From: Solen grandis
Taxonomy: Eukaryota > Mollusca > Bivalvia > Adapedonta > Solenidae
Assembly: GCA_021229015.1 (NCBI GenBank)
Contig: CM037781.1
Location: 42,108,152 to 42,172,151 of the forward strand
Direction: 5' to 3'
Length of the DNA: 64,000 bases
Shown: piece after piece, positions 47,694-59,447 of the stretch
Numbering within the stretch: the stretch's first letter is position 1
Layout: the number at the start of each line of letters is the position of its first letter
Translations under genes and position numbers: made by a program
The notes under the pieces: model-generated
Database searches by the model: none
The model's input: the letters and a program-made list of their open reading frames with translations, nothing else
What the model was told of the DNA's origin: nothing

Positions 47694-49408
47694 TCTAGTT
47701 TTGACGCCGACAAACCGTGACCAAATCATCTCGTGTGTGTTGTACCTTTTATCGCGCCTTTCGTAAAAAATGTTAATCCTATCTGTAATGTATCAACATA
47801 GATACTGTCGGTCCGGGCAATAGGGTGGTCTTATTGGCCTTCTCTGACTGACGTCATCATTTCTAACAGGAAAGCATTGCTTCTCCTTGCGGTGAAACAA
47901 TCATCAGACAAGTTGGTCCGGAAGGTTGTTTTGCCTCTAAATTACCTAGCTATCCCCCAGTGTACACATTAGGATGCCGCATAATTACGTATCGGACTTG
48001 CATCTCTTGGCTTTGCTACGTTAGCTTGGCTTTTAATATTCTTCACCGAGTCAACACATGTGGTCCGAGGTAATTCGGGGAGAAAATTGCAATTATGTCC
48101 TTTTACCATCGCGGACATCATTTTCGACTTGCCTAACGTTTCAAAATGCCATCTGTAGCCATTACTAAAATAGGAAGTAGTATAAGCTTATAATAACAAT
48201 TTCAGTCATTAGCATTTTAAAGGTATGTATTTAAGTGTATGATTTAGGAACAATTGTGAGCGTAACGTGATTAGGTATTGCAGCTACAAACCCTTCAACA
48301 TCAATATCAAACGTCTTGAAGATGTCTCTATGCAGTAAATGTAGAAGCGTTTAGAAATCGTCGATAATGTCATTCTTGAACAGATTTTTATCACATTCAA
48401 CAACAACAACAAAAACAACAACAAAAAAAAACAGCAACTAGCATTCTGAACCAAGCCTGCAACAACCACCGGTACAATCACCACATCTGTCAAACATGCT
48501 TTGTTTATATAATGCTCAATTACTGTTAGATCGGAGGCAAACGATGTTAAAAAAGCGCCTACAGTTATCAGATAGTTTTGAGCAATAGTCATTTACATTC
48601 CTACAGCGAATGGTCACAATTGTTTTGTCGTCATTGCGTTCCTGTGTGTTCCTTTTCAATAATGTATATTGACAGGGAATTAGAGTATAAAAGAATGAAG
48701 GAAATACTGCAAACAACAAACCAAACGGAAATCAGCATAATTTGAAAGATATGGGTTATTTAATTACGAATGAAATTCGAGCGTTCTCTAAAACGTTTTG
48801 GCATTTGGATTGAGAATTTCTAAACGTAACGTTTTATGCATAATTACGCATCAAAAATCTTAAGGTAATTCATCCATCATTAAATTATGATCATTGTCAT
48901 TCAAATGCTAAAAAGACTTGAGTGCTGATGCAAGCATCCATTGACTTGGAATTATAGGCTCTTCTGCTTAAAGTCTATAAAGGCTTACATTTACTTTAAA
49001 GTTCCCATGATCACTTGAGGGACTAAGATTAAAATTCAACAGTATTAGAATTAGAACAACAACAACAACAACAACAACAAAAAACAAAAAACAAAAACGT
49101 TTTATCCAGTCGTTAGTTTGTTTGGAATCTAAGGTACTGGTAAAATATAGATATGTTAATGAAATTTATTCTCTGGGAGGGAGTATTTTCACAATCCTTG
49201 CATAAAAAGACAAAGTCCAATGACCATGGATTTTACACTGTGAAGAGAAAGACATATCCGCACTCTTATGACCGTCTTTTTATTGGATAAAAACGTTCAA
49301 GGCACTGAAAGAATGCCTTGAACTAACACAAAAAAGCCATTAGCAAGTGAGATACTTAGATAGGGTATTTAGCAGCAGTTTGCATAAAATAAGATTTTTT
49401 GGGGGGGT
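47694..49408. other. non-coding, with a GC-richer patch and (CAA)n runs
   Basis: The patch at 47805-48140 contains a palindromic TGACGTCA (47849-47856) close to an inverted CCAAT (attgg, about 47833). It is open in two frames between an AG at 47868-47869 and a donor-like gag|gtaatt at 48069. Promoter, conserved non-coding element or exon cannot be told apart from one sequence. CAA-type repeats lie at about 48400-48430 and 49056-49080. Confidence 0.4.
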
Positions 49409-49511
49409 GAATATGGAATATATTTTATCTCGAAGTGATATAATAAAACATTTTCACGAGCGCGTAGATATTAAATTGCACCACTTCTCGATGAGGTGAT
49501 ATTCCATATTT
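49409..49511. mobile_element. fold-back element
   Basis: The left arm gaatatggaatatattttat, then ctcgaagtg, pairs imperfectly with the right arm cacttctcgatgaggtgata, then ttccatattt. The arms are about 38 bases around a short centre with acgagcgcgt. Confidence 0.45.
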
Positions 49512-50000
49512 GCTTAAAACAAAAACATCACTGGAATGCATTTGCGAAATCTTATTACAGACATAACCTTTTGCTTGACATTCGTGCAAACGCATTGTTT
49601 TCACAATAAAAACTGTACCAAATACTTTATTTAAATGTTAAAGCCAAGGAAAATCCTTACAATAGCACGACTACTATTCACGACTTAAATCCGAATGCAA
49701 ACATTGCTTTAAATATCATATAGAATATAATAATGCTTTCCTTTTCCATGGCATTTTGTTTCTATATTCAATTTTGTTGGCAAAAAGATTTTTTCTTTCG
49801 TCTGTTTTAATATATCAAGTCCTACTGATTTTGTTGTAAATCGCAATCAATCAATTTTATTGGCAAAATCGGCATTTTGCCTTTAGCCATTTACAAGAGA
49901 ATATACATATGGCCAAGACGTGTAAATATACAAATAGAGAATGTATCATACACACATATATACATACATGAATCGTATATTAAAAAGATCACAACGGTTT

Positions 50001-50100
50001 NNNNNNNNNNNNNNNNNNNNNNNNNNNNNNNNNNNNNNNNNNNNNNNNNNNNNNNNNNNNNNNNNNNNNNNNNNNNNNNNNNNNNNNNNNNNNNNNNNNN
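50001..50100. other. assembly gap (100 N)
   Basis: Exactly 100 N, the usual placeholder for a gap of unknown size. The three frames spanning it (49877-50193) are artefacts. The right flank (cctggggtcatcccagggat...) looks like dispersed repeat sequence, a likely cause of the break. Confidence 0.98.
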
Positions 50101-51083
50101 CCTGGGGTCATCCCAGGGATCAGGCCCCATCCCCTCTATTTTACTTATGACCTTATATCTCAAAAACTGTTCAGATCCCCAACCATAAATCATATATATT
50201 CTTGTTCCTTATGATGAAACAGATTGAATGGTACTTCTTTAGTGGCCCCGGCCTTATTTTTCAAAAGCCATTCGTGTTTGATTGTCTATGGAGAAACTTT
50301 GTTTGGGGAGACTTAGTAACAGTCCACTGTTACAATTATTACTTGTTTATTTAGAAATAATTAATCCTGAGCAAATAGATCAGACCCTCAAATGACAAAG
50401 CATATCCTCCGTAAGTACTTAAACTTTTTAAAAGATCTTACAAATCGACGCTAGGGCGTAAAACACCAACACACTAAGCCATTTCCGACAGTTACATACG
50501 ACCATAAGGTGTAAGATTCATTATCTGATAGATCAGACGACATCTATAAGATAACAAGGGGTATGCCAAACCAGAGCGCCAGACTGTGAAAGAAAAGTAA
50601 TAGATGCCTCTAATAGACAGTTATTTCTCAGTGTAAAAGCACTCAGTCCCTGGGGACAGTAGAAACTCCGGCAAAGGCTTCGTCGGTGTCCGACGAACCA
50701 TGTCAACCAGTCTTGCTTCTTGCAATGCTTGAAAGTAAAAACAATTCATCATCAAAAAAATATCTGTCTAGCTTCTTAACAGCATAGACACTGTGCAGTA
50801 GCCTAGAATTCATAATTTACCAATAGCTTCGAAAATGTCAATCGAAATACATGTATTCGAATGTCATATTATATGCTTAGTTTACAATACATTTTATGTA
50901 TTCAAAAAAAAAAAAATTTTGCATATATCAACTATGAATTCATATTACTTCTATCAAAATGTGTTGTATGCTATCGGTAATATACTTTATATAATCGTTC
51001 AACTTTCTCATTCAAAGGTGTTTAATTTTATATTCCTAAAATAAAATGAAGTCTTACAAAGTATGAATGATTGACTTCCTTAT
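50101..51083. other. non-coding stretch right of the gap
   Basis: The first about 200 bases are repeat-like. A short perfect stem with a 3-base loop, ttcgtcgg-tgt-ccgacgaa, lies at 50679-50697 in a GC-richer patch. No gene was recognised. Confidence 0.45.
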
Positions 51084-51087
51084 TTAT

Positions 51088-51296
51088 CCCTTTCCCTCAT
51101 ATATACTCATTGACTCTAAATAGATCACATAAGCCTGATCTGCAGAAACCACAGTTAAACTTACAATTTAATTACAAATCTCATTTCCAACCATGAGAGC
51201 GCGAACACATAAAACTGATCTGCTGCGTTACCGCAGGCTGTCTGGTTTATGCTGTTCGCATAGGTCTTTTCATGGTATCCTCTATGAGGGAAAGCG
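51088..51296 (-). mobile_element. TTAA-type MITE, copy 5, degraded
   Basis: The ends ccctttccctcat and atgagggaaagcg are still clear, but the flanks are ttat on both sides and the interior has many single-base losses. It is oriented like copy 2 and is the oldest-looking copy in the window. Confidence 0.7.
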
Positions 51297-51534
51297 TTAT
51301 ATGCACATGTAGTATGATTAAATTGACTGCATATAGTTTTGTTATTGTTGTTGCTGTCAAAACACATCTAGATAAGTTACCTTTATTTTTTATCGCTAAG
51401 GATGTTAGAATAAGCCTGTAACTCCTGGTCATTGACGTTAGGTGCCATTTTGTTTCCAATTTATGTAAGATTCTATCCAGCCTCCTTTTTGATCTGACAT
51501 CCTTACTTGTGCAGCTTAACTGTCAAGATAACGA

Positions 51535-51870
51535 TACGATTATTTTTTTCGGCGAAAGATTTAAAATAGATTTTGACCTATTTCTTTAATCTAATCTTGG
51601 TTAACAACCGAAGAGTTCGGAAAAACATTCGTTTCATTGGTTTGCAAAAATATTTTAGATATTCTATCATAAAATGGGAGTTTCAGGATACATTTCTTTC
51701 TACATGATTGTCAATTGGCAAATAACAATTTTATCTACCTATTTAAACATGAAAAACATCCACTTGAAAAATTCAAATATAAAAACCACCCAGATGAGTC
51801 ATTAGAAAACGTAGTTAACCTTGATAAGTGGACTCGTCCCTCTAAGTCACAAAAAACTCGCAGTGTATAA
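51535..51870 (-). mobile_element. dispersed repeat R, degraded minus-strand copy
   Basis: On the minus strand several blocks match the copy at 19970-20496 in the same order: gaaactcccatttt after a ctttctac equivalent, accaagattagattaaag against the accaacatttgattgg region, aaatctattt...ttcgccg at the end, and the reverse complement of gtggactcgtccctc. Similarity is patchy with losses. Confidence 0.45.
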
Positions 51871-51898
51871 GTTAGCTTACATAAGTTATATATTAAAA

Positions 51899-51972
51899 GC
51901 CTCCGTAGCACAATTGGTTTAGTGCTCGATTGCTAAGAGCCATGATATCGAATCCTACTGACGGAGCTTTTT
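51899..51972 (+). tRNA. tRNA-like sequence, probably pseudogene
   Basis: The acceptor halves gcctccgt and acggagc pair with one extra base. A D-arm-like gcac...gtgc, a gctc...gagc stem around attgcta and a T-loop-like atcgaat follow in tRNA order within about 69 bases. A T-run (pol III terminator) starts right after. The T stem does not pair well and the anticodon arm is off consensus, so a working tRNA is unlikely. It could also be a solitary SINE head. Confidence 0.35.
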
Positions 51973-54689
51973 TAATATTTAAATTTCGAATTACATTTTT
52001 CCCTTTCTTTAATTTTTTTACTGGCTAGTAGATTGCATTTCCTTAATTTAACGATATATTCGTTTCCTAGCATTATTTAGAATCACAGACCATATAAAAC
52101 TTGCCAGCATTATTATATTATAAATACTATATTGTAACACTTTAACTTTCTTTACTTTTCACATCTTTGTTGATTTTTCTTACGCTGAATATCTTTTTTA
52201 AAGATACTTCTTGTTTATATTTTAATGAAATATGTAAGAAGTTAAAGAAAGCTGTCAAAGAAAAGAATTTAAACAATCTCGAATAAAATATTCTCTTTTG
52301 TAATGTCGCCCGTTTTAAATTGTGCATCAGATTATCAAAAGGATTACGACGAAATGATTTAACAAGTAGACATGAACCACCCATTGAGGTATCGGTGTTT
52401 GATATTTTTCAAAAATATAAAAATTTGTATTGATAAGAGGCGTTTGAAAGCAAATCTAATAAGCCTTATAAATTTTATGTCATTGAATGATATTGTTGAT
52501 TGGATAAGTATCTCACATGGCATAAGAATGGATTTTGAATTGATGCATCGTGCCGCAAACAAGTTTTTTTGTTTTGTTTTTTTTAGTTTGTTGTTTTCAA
52601 AACCAAAATTTGTTTGATTCTTAAATGAATTACTTGTGCGTTGTCAAACATATTTATTCAAACAAATGTCTTTGCTGCAGAATGTATAGCTCAGTGAAAT
52701 ATTCAAAAACGATATATTTGTCTCATGAGAATTTACAGTGTTTATATCTTAAATCGAAATGATATGACAAATGGTGTTTGTGTTACCTCGCGCTTTAGAT
52801 AAACTATTTTGGCCAAATGCAGAAAAATAGGAGAATATATCGCTTTAAGAATTTACATAAGTTTGGAGGAATTGAATATATTTATTCATAAACAACATTA
52901 GTTTTACAAGAGTCAGAATTGCCTATGAATAACATCAACAATTTGATGTTTTTATTATCTATTTATTTATAATTTCGGCGCTTCTTACGTTCAGCCACTA
53001 CTATGTATTGTTGACAGGTAAAACATTGAAGTGTATATTTACTTTGTGTGTGGTCTTTCTTTTAATTTAGAACATGCCTATAACAATAATAATATATAAC
53101 ATAAACTAACTAATATATACCATGTATATTTTCTGCACACATAAATGCGACATATAATTTAAACAGCTTTATTTTTGTTTTATATGGATGAAATACAGAT
53201 TCTGCTTCTTTAAGACAAATGATGATGCTTTTCAGTAGGATTTCCACGGAATCATTGAACGTGCATACACCTGATCACCTTTGCACGAATCTACCTCCGA
53301 ATATCAGGAAATAGGTCCCGTCTAATTCTGCATCCGGTTAAGAGCCTATCTATCATCTATCATACTGCATTATACCAATTTTAATAACCTCAATAAAATG
53401 GATATTTCAACCCCTTTTAATTTTGGTTTTGTACTGAAATATATTGAATTTATAAGAATAGATTTTTTTTCAAATTCAGCAAACATTTATTTCGACTGAC
53501 ATCCATCCATTTATTTCGAAAAAAGTTACTTTTATTGCAGAAAATCACTTTTATTTTTTTATTTTCTCCTTCAAAAAGCCAAAAATCTGTAATAAAATTT
53601 CCTTTATATGTTGTTAATAAGTACGATATTTCCTTAACTACTAATCATTAGAGTAAAAAAGAATAGAAAATCGTATTTAAATTAACTCACCGTATTTTGT
53701 AGGTCAAACTGGAAGTTGATTTCCTATATTTTTTCATTTGATAACCCAAAATAAAATACTATTTGTTGCTCATTGCGTAAAATAGCGCAAAAGCGCCTTT
53801 TCGGTAATTTTGTTTCGGTTATATTGTGAGTTAAATGTATATTTTTTTAGCCTTTTGTACTGTCTATCAACTGTTATGGTTTAGCGCGCCATTTTCTTCG
53901 CACATGATGTTCTTGTAAAATTTCAATGAAAACTAGGAGGTTGTAATGGTTCATTTGATAGACATCCGTTTTTAAAATATACTTCTTTCATCTAAAGAAG
54001 AAAGGTTTTATTGAGGCGCCTTCCAAACGATTAAATCGCCATCATTATCATACGCATGCAGATGACTGGGTAAAAGATTTGTAAGTTGAAGGATTATGAA
54101 ATGTTTTAAACTCTTTTTTAGGTATAATAACTGGAATAATCGTAAGTTTTCACTAGCAAAATCAATACACAATCAAGTCCATTCATCTGCTTCTTGTGTC
54201 AAACTTGTTTACAACAATTTCTAACTTTTACTCAGTGACCCCGTGTATTGAAAGAGGGTTGTTTCAAAAGCGTTATTTACAGCTTATATGAACAAATACC
54301 ACAGAACAGTACTGTACATAGTCAATATCTGACATGACATTCTTACATGTTTTCTGTCTCATTTCATGATTATTACAATAATGAATTTAGCTCAACTCTT
54401 ACAAAACTATGTGCTGTAAAACAAGTTTTTGAAAATTAATTGACATAAATTCCAATAAAATTTGCCTTATTAGTATGCTATTTGAATAATATTTTATTAT
54501 AGAAATGTTCACAAAAATATGTTGCAAAATCCTTATCTATAATTCTTAGTTCCAAATTATGTCAAATTGATGAATTGGTCCTGATAACAAAGGCCCTGTT
54601 CCCCTCCCCAATTTATCTGGACAGCATTTTTTTTTTCAGGTGCATTTTTGTGACATAATCTTAACCATGACTTTTCATCACGAAGAATA
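51973..54689. other. non-coding AT-rich stretch
   Basis: No gene was recognised. A gcgcgccatttt patch at about 53883-53894 and a minus-strand donor (aatacg|gtgagt, near 53697) could belong to an untranslated exon, but nothing supports this further. Confidence 0.5.
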
Positions 54690-54848
54690 TAAGAATCCAC
54701 AATTAGTATTCATGTATGATAGGGATATCTTACCCTAGGGTCAAAAATTTCAGGCAGGGACGAGGCTCTGCCTCGTCCCTGCCTGAAATTTCTGATCCCG
54801 AGGGTGAGATATCCCAGTCCTTCATGAATTTACGAATGATGGATTTTT
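54690..54848. mobile_element. fold-back element with long GC-rich hairpin
   Basis: The inner arms 54722-54765 (gggatatcttaccctagggt ... gggacgagg) and 54771-54815 (cctcgtccctgcctgaaatt ... gatatccc) are near-perfect reverse complements with a 5-base loop. Outer arms (aatccacaat...cattcatg against catgaatttacgaatgatgg) extend the pairing at lower identity to about 159 bases in total. Confidence 0.7.
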
Positions 54849-55502
54849 TTCTCCCATGAACGATTATTACTTGCCACAGACCGTCAGCCTCGATTTAATA
54901 AACATATCGCGCTTCCATTTTTTTTTTTTTGCACTTTTTTTCTTGCCGCTTAACAAATTAACACAATAACAACATGAAAGAAAACGGCATTTTAAAGTTC
55001 ACACGCAACTATGTACCTAAATTCTGATGTTCGTTCAACTGGGAATTACCATTTGCTTAAAATAACTTAGTTAAAAATACCATTCCTTGACGGTACGTAA
55101 TATTCCCCCCAAATATTAAGCCTTATTCCCATTCGTAGTAGTAAATGATAATAAAGGATAAATAACTAGATATAATATTTTTCAAACATACATTATATCT
55201 ATTCACATGAATTACAATTTTGTATTATAAAATTATAACTTACAGTCATCATTGTTTATTTACGAGACATGGAAGAAAGCTAATCACGTGACATGGAAGA
55301 TAGAGTTTTCTTCCATGAGGGAAATCCTTATCTTCGTATGCTGAACATGGGAGAATAACCAAATTTGACAATTCATCAATTCATTCTATGCATGTTTGTT
55401 TTTTTTTTTCCTAATCTAGAAGTTTTACCTTGTGGAAAATTAATATGAGTTTGCATAAATGAACGTTTTTTTTTTTAAATGCAAATACATTATTTGTTTC
55501 AG

Positions 55503-55682
55503 GTCCAAATCAAGATTTGTGAAACAAAACCATGGTGTAATTAGCCACACAGCAGTGTTATGTGAAGGTAAGATAAAGATAATAAAAAGATGCATCACTT
55601 TCCATGAAAATTATTCTGCACAAGTCTATAAAAATGAAATTCAAAAAACAACAACAAATAACAAAGTTCTTTATATAAGGCA

Positions 55683-55733
<51 letters not shown>

Positions 55734-56339
55734 TACTAAACTTAGGAGAGAAATAAATCAAAATGAGCTGATCCTGAAAAAAAATGTTTCAAGACAAGAA
55801 TGCATATTATGCAAAGTAGAAAAAAAATGATTTTCATGTAAACTGCAAATATCTGCAAAGCACACATTAAATTTATATATTATCTACAGTGTTAAGCTTT
55901 CTTTGTCTTGGAAAAATAAGACCACATATAAAATTAAATGTACTGTATTAAGTATTTTACTTATTATGTGAAATTGTAGTCTGTGCTTGGCAGAAATAGT
56001 AATTCAGATCAACACAAAGCACACGTGAAACAAGCAGTATTAATTACAGTGACAGTTGTTGTGAAGAAGAAAAAAGAACGAAAAACCGCCATAGAACGAT
56101 GTTTGAAAAAGAATAATTGAAAATATTACAATATTTGATGGTTTTCACGTCATGTAGCGTTGGAATTTGGAATTAAGCTGTTTGGGTTTGAGTTTATATT
56201 TCTGTTAAATATTTGCACTGAAGATGTGAGCATGTTGTAACTTAGTCATACTTATGATCATTGTTACTTTTTTCCAGATCGCAGAAAGCAGACAAAGATG
56301 TATGCTCTCATTTCAAAGTCAGACGTTGCTGAATGTTGA
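55503..56339 (+). CDS. candidate last two exons of an unknown gene
   Basis: An acceptor (tatttgtttcag, ending 55502) opens a 65-base exon that is free of stops in one frame only and ends at donor gtgaag|gtaaga (55567). A second strong acceptor (ttacttttttccag, ending 56277) continues the same frame to TGA at 56337-56339. AATAAA follows at 56378-56383, with a GT-rich tract about 35 bases later, the normal layout of a polyadenylation site. The predicted C-terminus is about 41 residues, basic, ending in DVAEC, with no family recognised. A phase-compatible upstream exon could be 47870-48069, but that is speculative. The GT tract is also a microsatellite, so it is weak evidence alone. Confidence 0.3.
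55687..55729. repeat. (AT)n microsatellite
   Basis: About 20 AT repeats lie inside the proposed intron. The 123-codon frame at 55459-55830 reads through it as a Tyr-Ile run and is not a protein. Confidence 0.92.
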
Positions 56340-56416
56340 AATTATTTGTGATATTATAAATGTAATCTTAGAATATCAATAAACAACTCAAAATATATTG
56401 TGTCATTATTCAGTGT

Positions 56417-56420
56417 GTGA

Positions 56421-56468
<48 letters not shown>
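56417..56468. repeat. (GT)n(GA)n compound microsatellite
   Basis: GT repeats pass directly into GA repeats. Frames on both strands across it (56354-56677) are repeat artefacts. Confidence 0.92.
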
Positions 56469-56471
<3 letters not shown>

Positions 56472-57192
56472 TTATATACTCTTATATACTTCAAGATCAA
56501 TATATAAAACTTTCCAAAATAAAAATTAAATTCAAACAATTAAATACTCCAAAAAGAAAAATCAAATTCAAACAATTAAATGCTCTTAAAAGTTATCTGG
56601 CAATCACTCATCTAAGCTTAAAAATAATGATTTTTGCTGTATATGAAATCTACACAATATACAGAAAACTAGATTAACAGATTCATAGGTTTAGTTTAAT
56701 ATTGTTAGTTCTACTCCAACTTGGAAACAAGTTCTTACAACTTACAGGTTCACCGGCTGGACCAGTACTTTGTGGCTGCACTTGGGAAGGTGTATAGGTT
56801 TAAAGCTATACTGTATATGAAAATGATATAATTAAGGGCATCATTAAAAATGTTTACTGATGAGCAAATGAGCCACAAACAGGCCCCTACACATTTTAAT
56901 AGAAGGGGGGGGGACTTTTTTTCTGATTATGAATAAGTTTTAATGTCCGAATAACATAGGAATGGAATTGTGTGTGTGTAAATAAAGACTATTGCATAGA
57001 TAAGTATAGGAAATGACACTCAAAGTCAATTTACATTAAACACCAATTTGAATTTCGCAAATGATTTCTCTTTATATATAAATATTTAATTCAAATATTA
57101 AGAACAAGACAAAAATTAAATTAAATCAAATAGATCATTATACTGACGTTAATTAAACAATAAATACGTTGATTTTCCAGAGGGAAATAATA
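56469..57192. other. non-coding AT-rich stretch
   Basis: Apart from a near-duplicate pair of segments (aaattcaaacaattaaatac near 56527 and aaattcaaacaattaaatgc near 56563, spacing about 36 bases), nothing was recognised. Confidence 0.5.
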
Positions 57193-57368
57193 AACAATTA
57201 AATTCACTCTTATTCAATTTTCCGGCAAAAGTTTGCATTTCTCAAGAAAAAAAACATGAATCTTTAGTTCTACATAGTGGACGTTTGAATAGTCGCCATA
57301 TTGCTTTTTTTTTCCTTGAGAAAGGCAAATCTTTGCCAAAATATTGAATAAGAGTGAATTTAATTGTT
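57193..57368. mobile_element. fold-back element
   Basis: The left arm (aacaattaaattcactctta, ttcaatttt, then ggcaaaagtttgcatttctc) and the right arm (gagaaaggcaaatctttgcc ... taagagtgaatttaattgtt) pair over about 62 bases with a few mismatches, around a loop of about 55 bases. Confidence 0.6.
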
Positions 57369-57881
57369 AATTAAACATTAAATTAGTTTGGCCCACATGG
57401 AAATGCATGTGGGATTACAAACATTGGAGAGTTGCTGACGCAAGAGTATGTGTTACAAGATTCTGCCGAAACTATGGAACAATATAGATGTATAATAAGT
57501 TTTTAAGCTGTTTTCGGAAATCTGGGCGATCTTGACATTATCAAGGTACAGGTGAATTCCGTTATTTTGTGTTTGTAGATTTCAACAGGTAAATGCTTTG
57601 TACTATTTACGGATGATCATTCTTATACCACGGTTTCAACACTTTTTTCAATAAAATAGGTAAACTTAAAGTAAGCATGTAGGTTGTATCGAAATTTGGT
57701 AAAAGTATTTCTACGAGAATTTTTCTATGCAACGGGGTAACAATTTAGAGGATAAGGGTAAAGTACAAGTGAGTATAAAGGTCTTATTTAGATTTGAGAT
57801 AACTCTTTACTAGAACATTTTTTCTGACATAATTTCTGTTTTTTCTCTTTGTCCATGTTTTGTGTTTGTTTTATCAGGTTT

Positions 57882-58135
57882 AACGTCCCTTCGACAGCAT
57901 TTCAGTAAACTGGAGACTGTGTTTAATAGACAGATATAGTGCTGCCGCATTGCAGTATCACATAGTAGACATATGACATGTCACATTATCCTGACACCGG
58001 GTCAACTAGCCCTCAATCTACCCTTTTACTCGTATACAAAGCACCAAGCATTCATGTATGCAAAGGTTGGTGATCGCTTCCACGACCTCCCGCTGCAGAG
58101 GTGGATGCTCTAACCCCCTCGGTCATTGGAGACGG
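57882..58135 (-). mobile_element. tRNA-derived SINE, second family
   Basis: On the minus strand the head is 'gtctccaatgaccgaggggg' then ttagagcatccacctctgca, with a degraded B-box. The body includes acccggtgtcaggataatgt and tgatactgcaatgcggcagc and ends gaagggacgttaaacc. It is near full length and more diverged than the copy at 36162. Confidence 0.72.
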
Positions 58136-59220
58136 ACATAATGTATTGTGTGCTTTTTAATGTATTATAAAACTTTTCTAGTGATATTTTGCACAACGAA
58201 GTTTTATGAAATTTTCATGTATTCAAATTGTATTTTCCACATGCAAAAACAGATTGATCAATACAGATTCCCGAATTCTCCTGGCAATGTGTTGTAATCA
58301 ACTTGCAGAGAAGACGTTAACTTTTTTTTTCAAAACAGAAAAATGTTCAATTAAAATATTTTGAAATTAGGAAAAAGGCAAAATTTCTTATTCAGTAGAA
58401 TAAATTTTGACATTATTTTCTAGGATATAATCGCATTTTTTATAATAATGTTATGTTTCTCATTTCTGTGAAAGTTTTTGTGTTAAAATATGAAGGATAA
58501 AAGGAAACATTTTGCAAACATGAAAACTTATAAATCATGATCTTGTTTGGTTAATAATGAGGGTAAACATTGATTTGCTAGATTCAACCGCTAATTGGTT
58601 AACAACAATTTAATTAAAGTCGTTTTTATCATATTTTGTAAAGATATTTGTGTCCTTTCTTTTTTCTTCTGATCTTATTTTCATTACAAGTCTTTAAATG
58701 AAATATTCGTTTCGCCATTCGTTTTGTCAAGATATATGAGTATTTTCTAATTTTCATTTTATTATTGTTATTATTATTATTTGTTACCACCATTTCCTCT
58801 TTTTAATGTTTTTTTTTGTTGTTGTTGTTGTTTTGTTGTTGTTGTTGTTTTTTGTTGTTCCATCAGTCTTTCTTCATTTCATTGTCATAATTCCCATGTT
58901 TCAAATATATTCGCCATGCCTTAAGTTAAGAAATAGAAGGCAAAACAGGTTTTCACAGTGTTACAATAGAGTACACCGAAACCAAAATTTGGAAAGGAAT
59001 AATGTAATCGGCTAAATTCGCGTCTTGGAGCCTGGCCCATTATTCATCAGTTTTACGTATACTCGAAGTCTTTAAAGCTCCTCGTGTACAAAACTGCGAT
59101 ATTTCACGTCACAGGTTGTCCCTTTTGACTCACATTTTCTTTAGTGATAAATGAAAGTAGGATTTAAAACAGGCATCAATTTATTGCTGAAATATACCAC
59201 ATAACATTCTAAACAATCTA
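58136..59220. repeat. non-coding stretch with (TTG)n
   Basis: A TTG-rich run spans about 58816-58857. No gene was recognised. Confidence 0.55.
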
Positions 59221-59447
59221 GAATCCTTTGAAAAAATGGAACATTTTTCGTAAACACCACCAGAGACTGGAACAAATTGCCGCCGGATATAGCCTCATCT
59301 GAGTCGCTCGAGATATTCAAAACTCGAGTGTCATCATTCACATACTAAATCACTAACCATTGTTTTTATCCTGTTTTTAACCATGCGCGTTCCTTGCCAG
59401 TATATTCAATATGTTGAATGTGGGCAGTAAACGGAAGAAGAAGAACA
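59221..59447 (+). pseudogene. LINE C-terminal fragment and 3' UTR
   Basis: The frame from 59262 reads RDWNKLPPDI, then a 'SLEIFKTRV' segment, to a stop at 59346-59348. This tail matches the C-terminal region of the LINE at 31247 (RDWNNLPPEI...FKYLL), typical of CR1/Jockey-group elements. Upstream similarity is out of frame. The 3' UTR ends gtaaacggaagaagaagaac, a (gaa)n-type tail. It is a heavily truncated copy of a different subfamily from the LINE at 31 kb. Confidence 0.7.

Noticed and set aside
49877..50193. Three frames of 69-103 codons
   Set aside because: They span the 100-N gap.
55459..55830. 123-codon frame, the second longest in the window
   Set aside because: Reads through an (AT)n microsatellite as Tyr-Ile repeats; only the short part at 55503-55567 is of interest.
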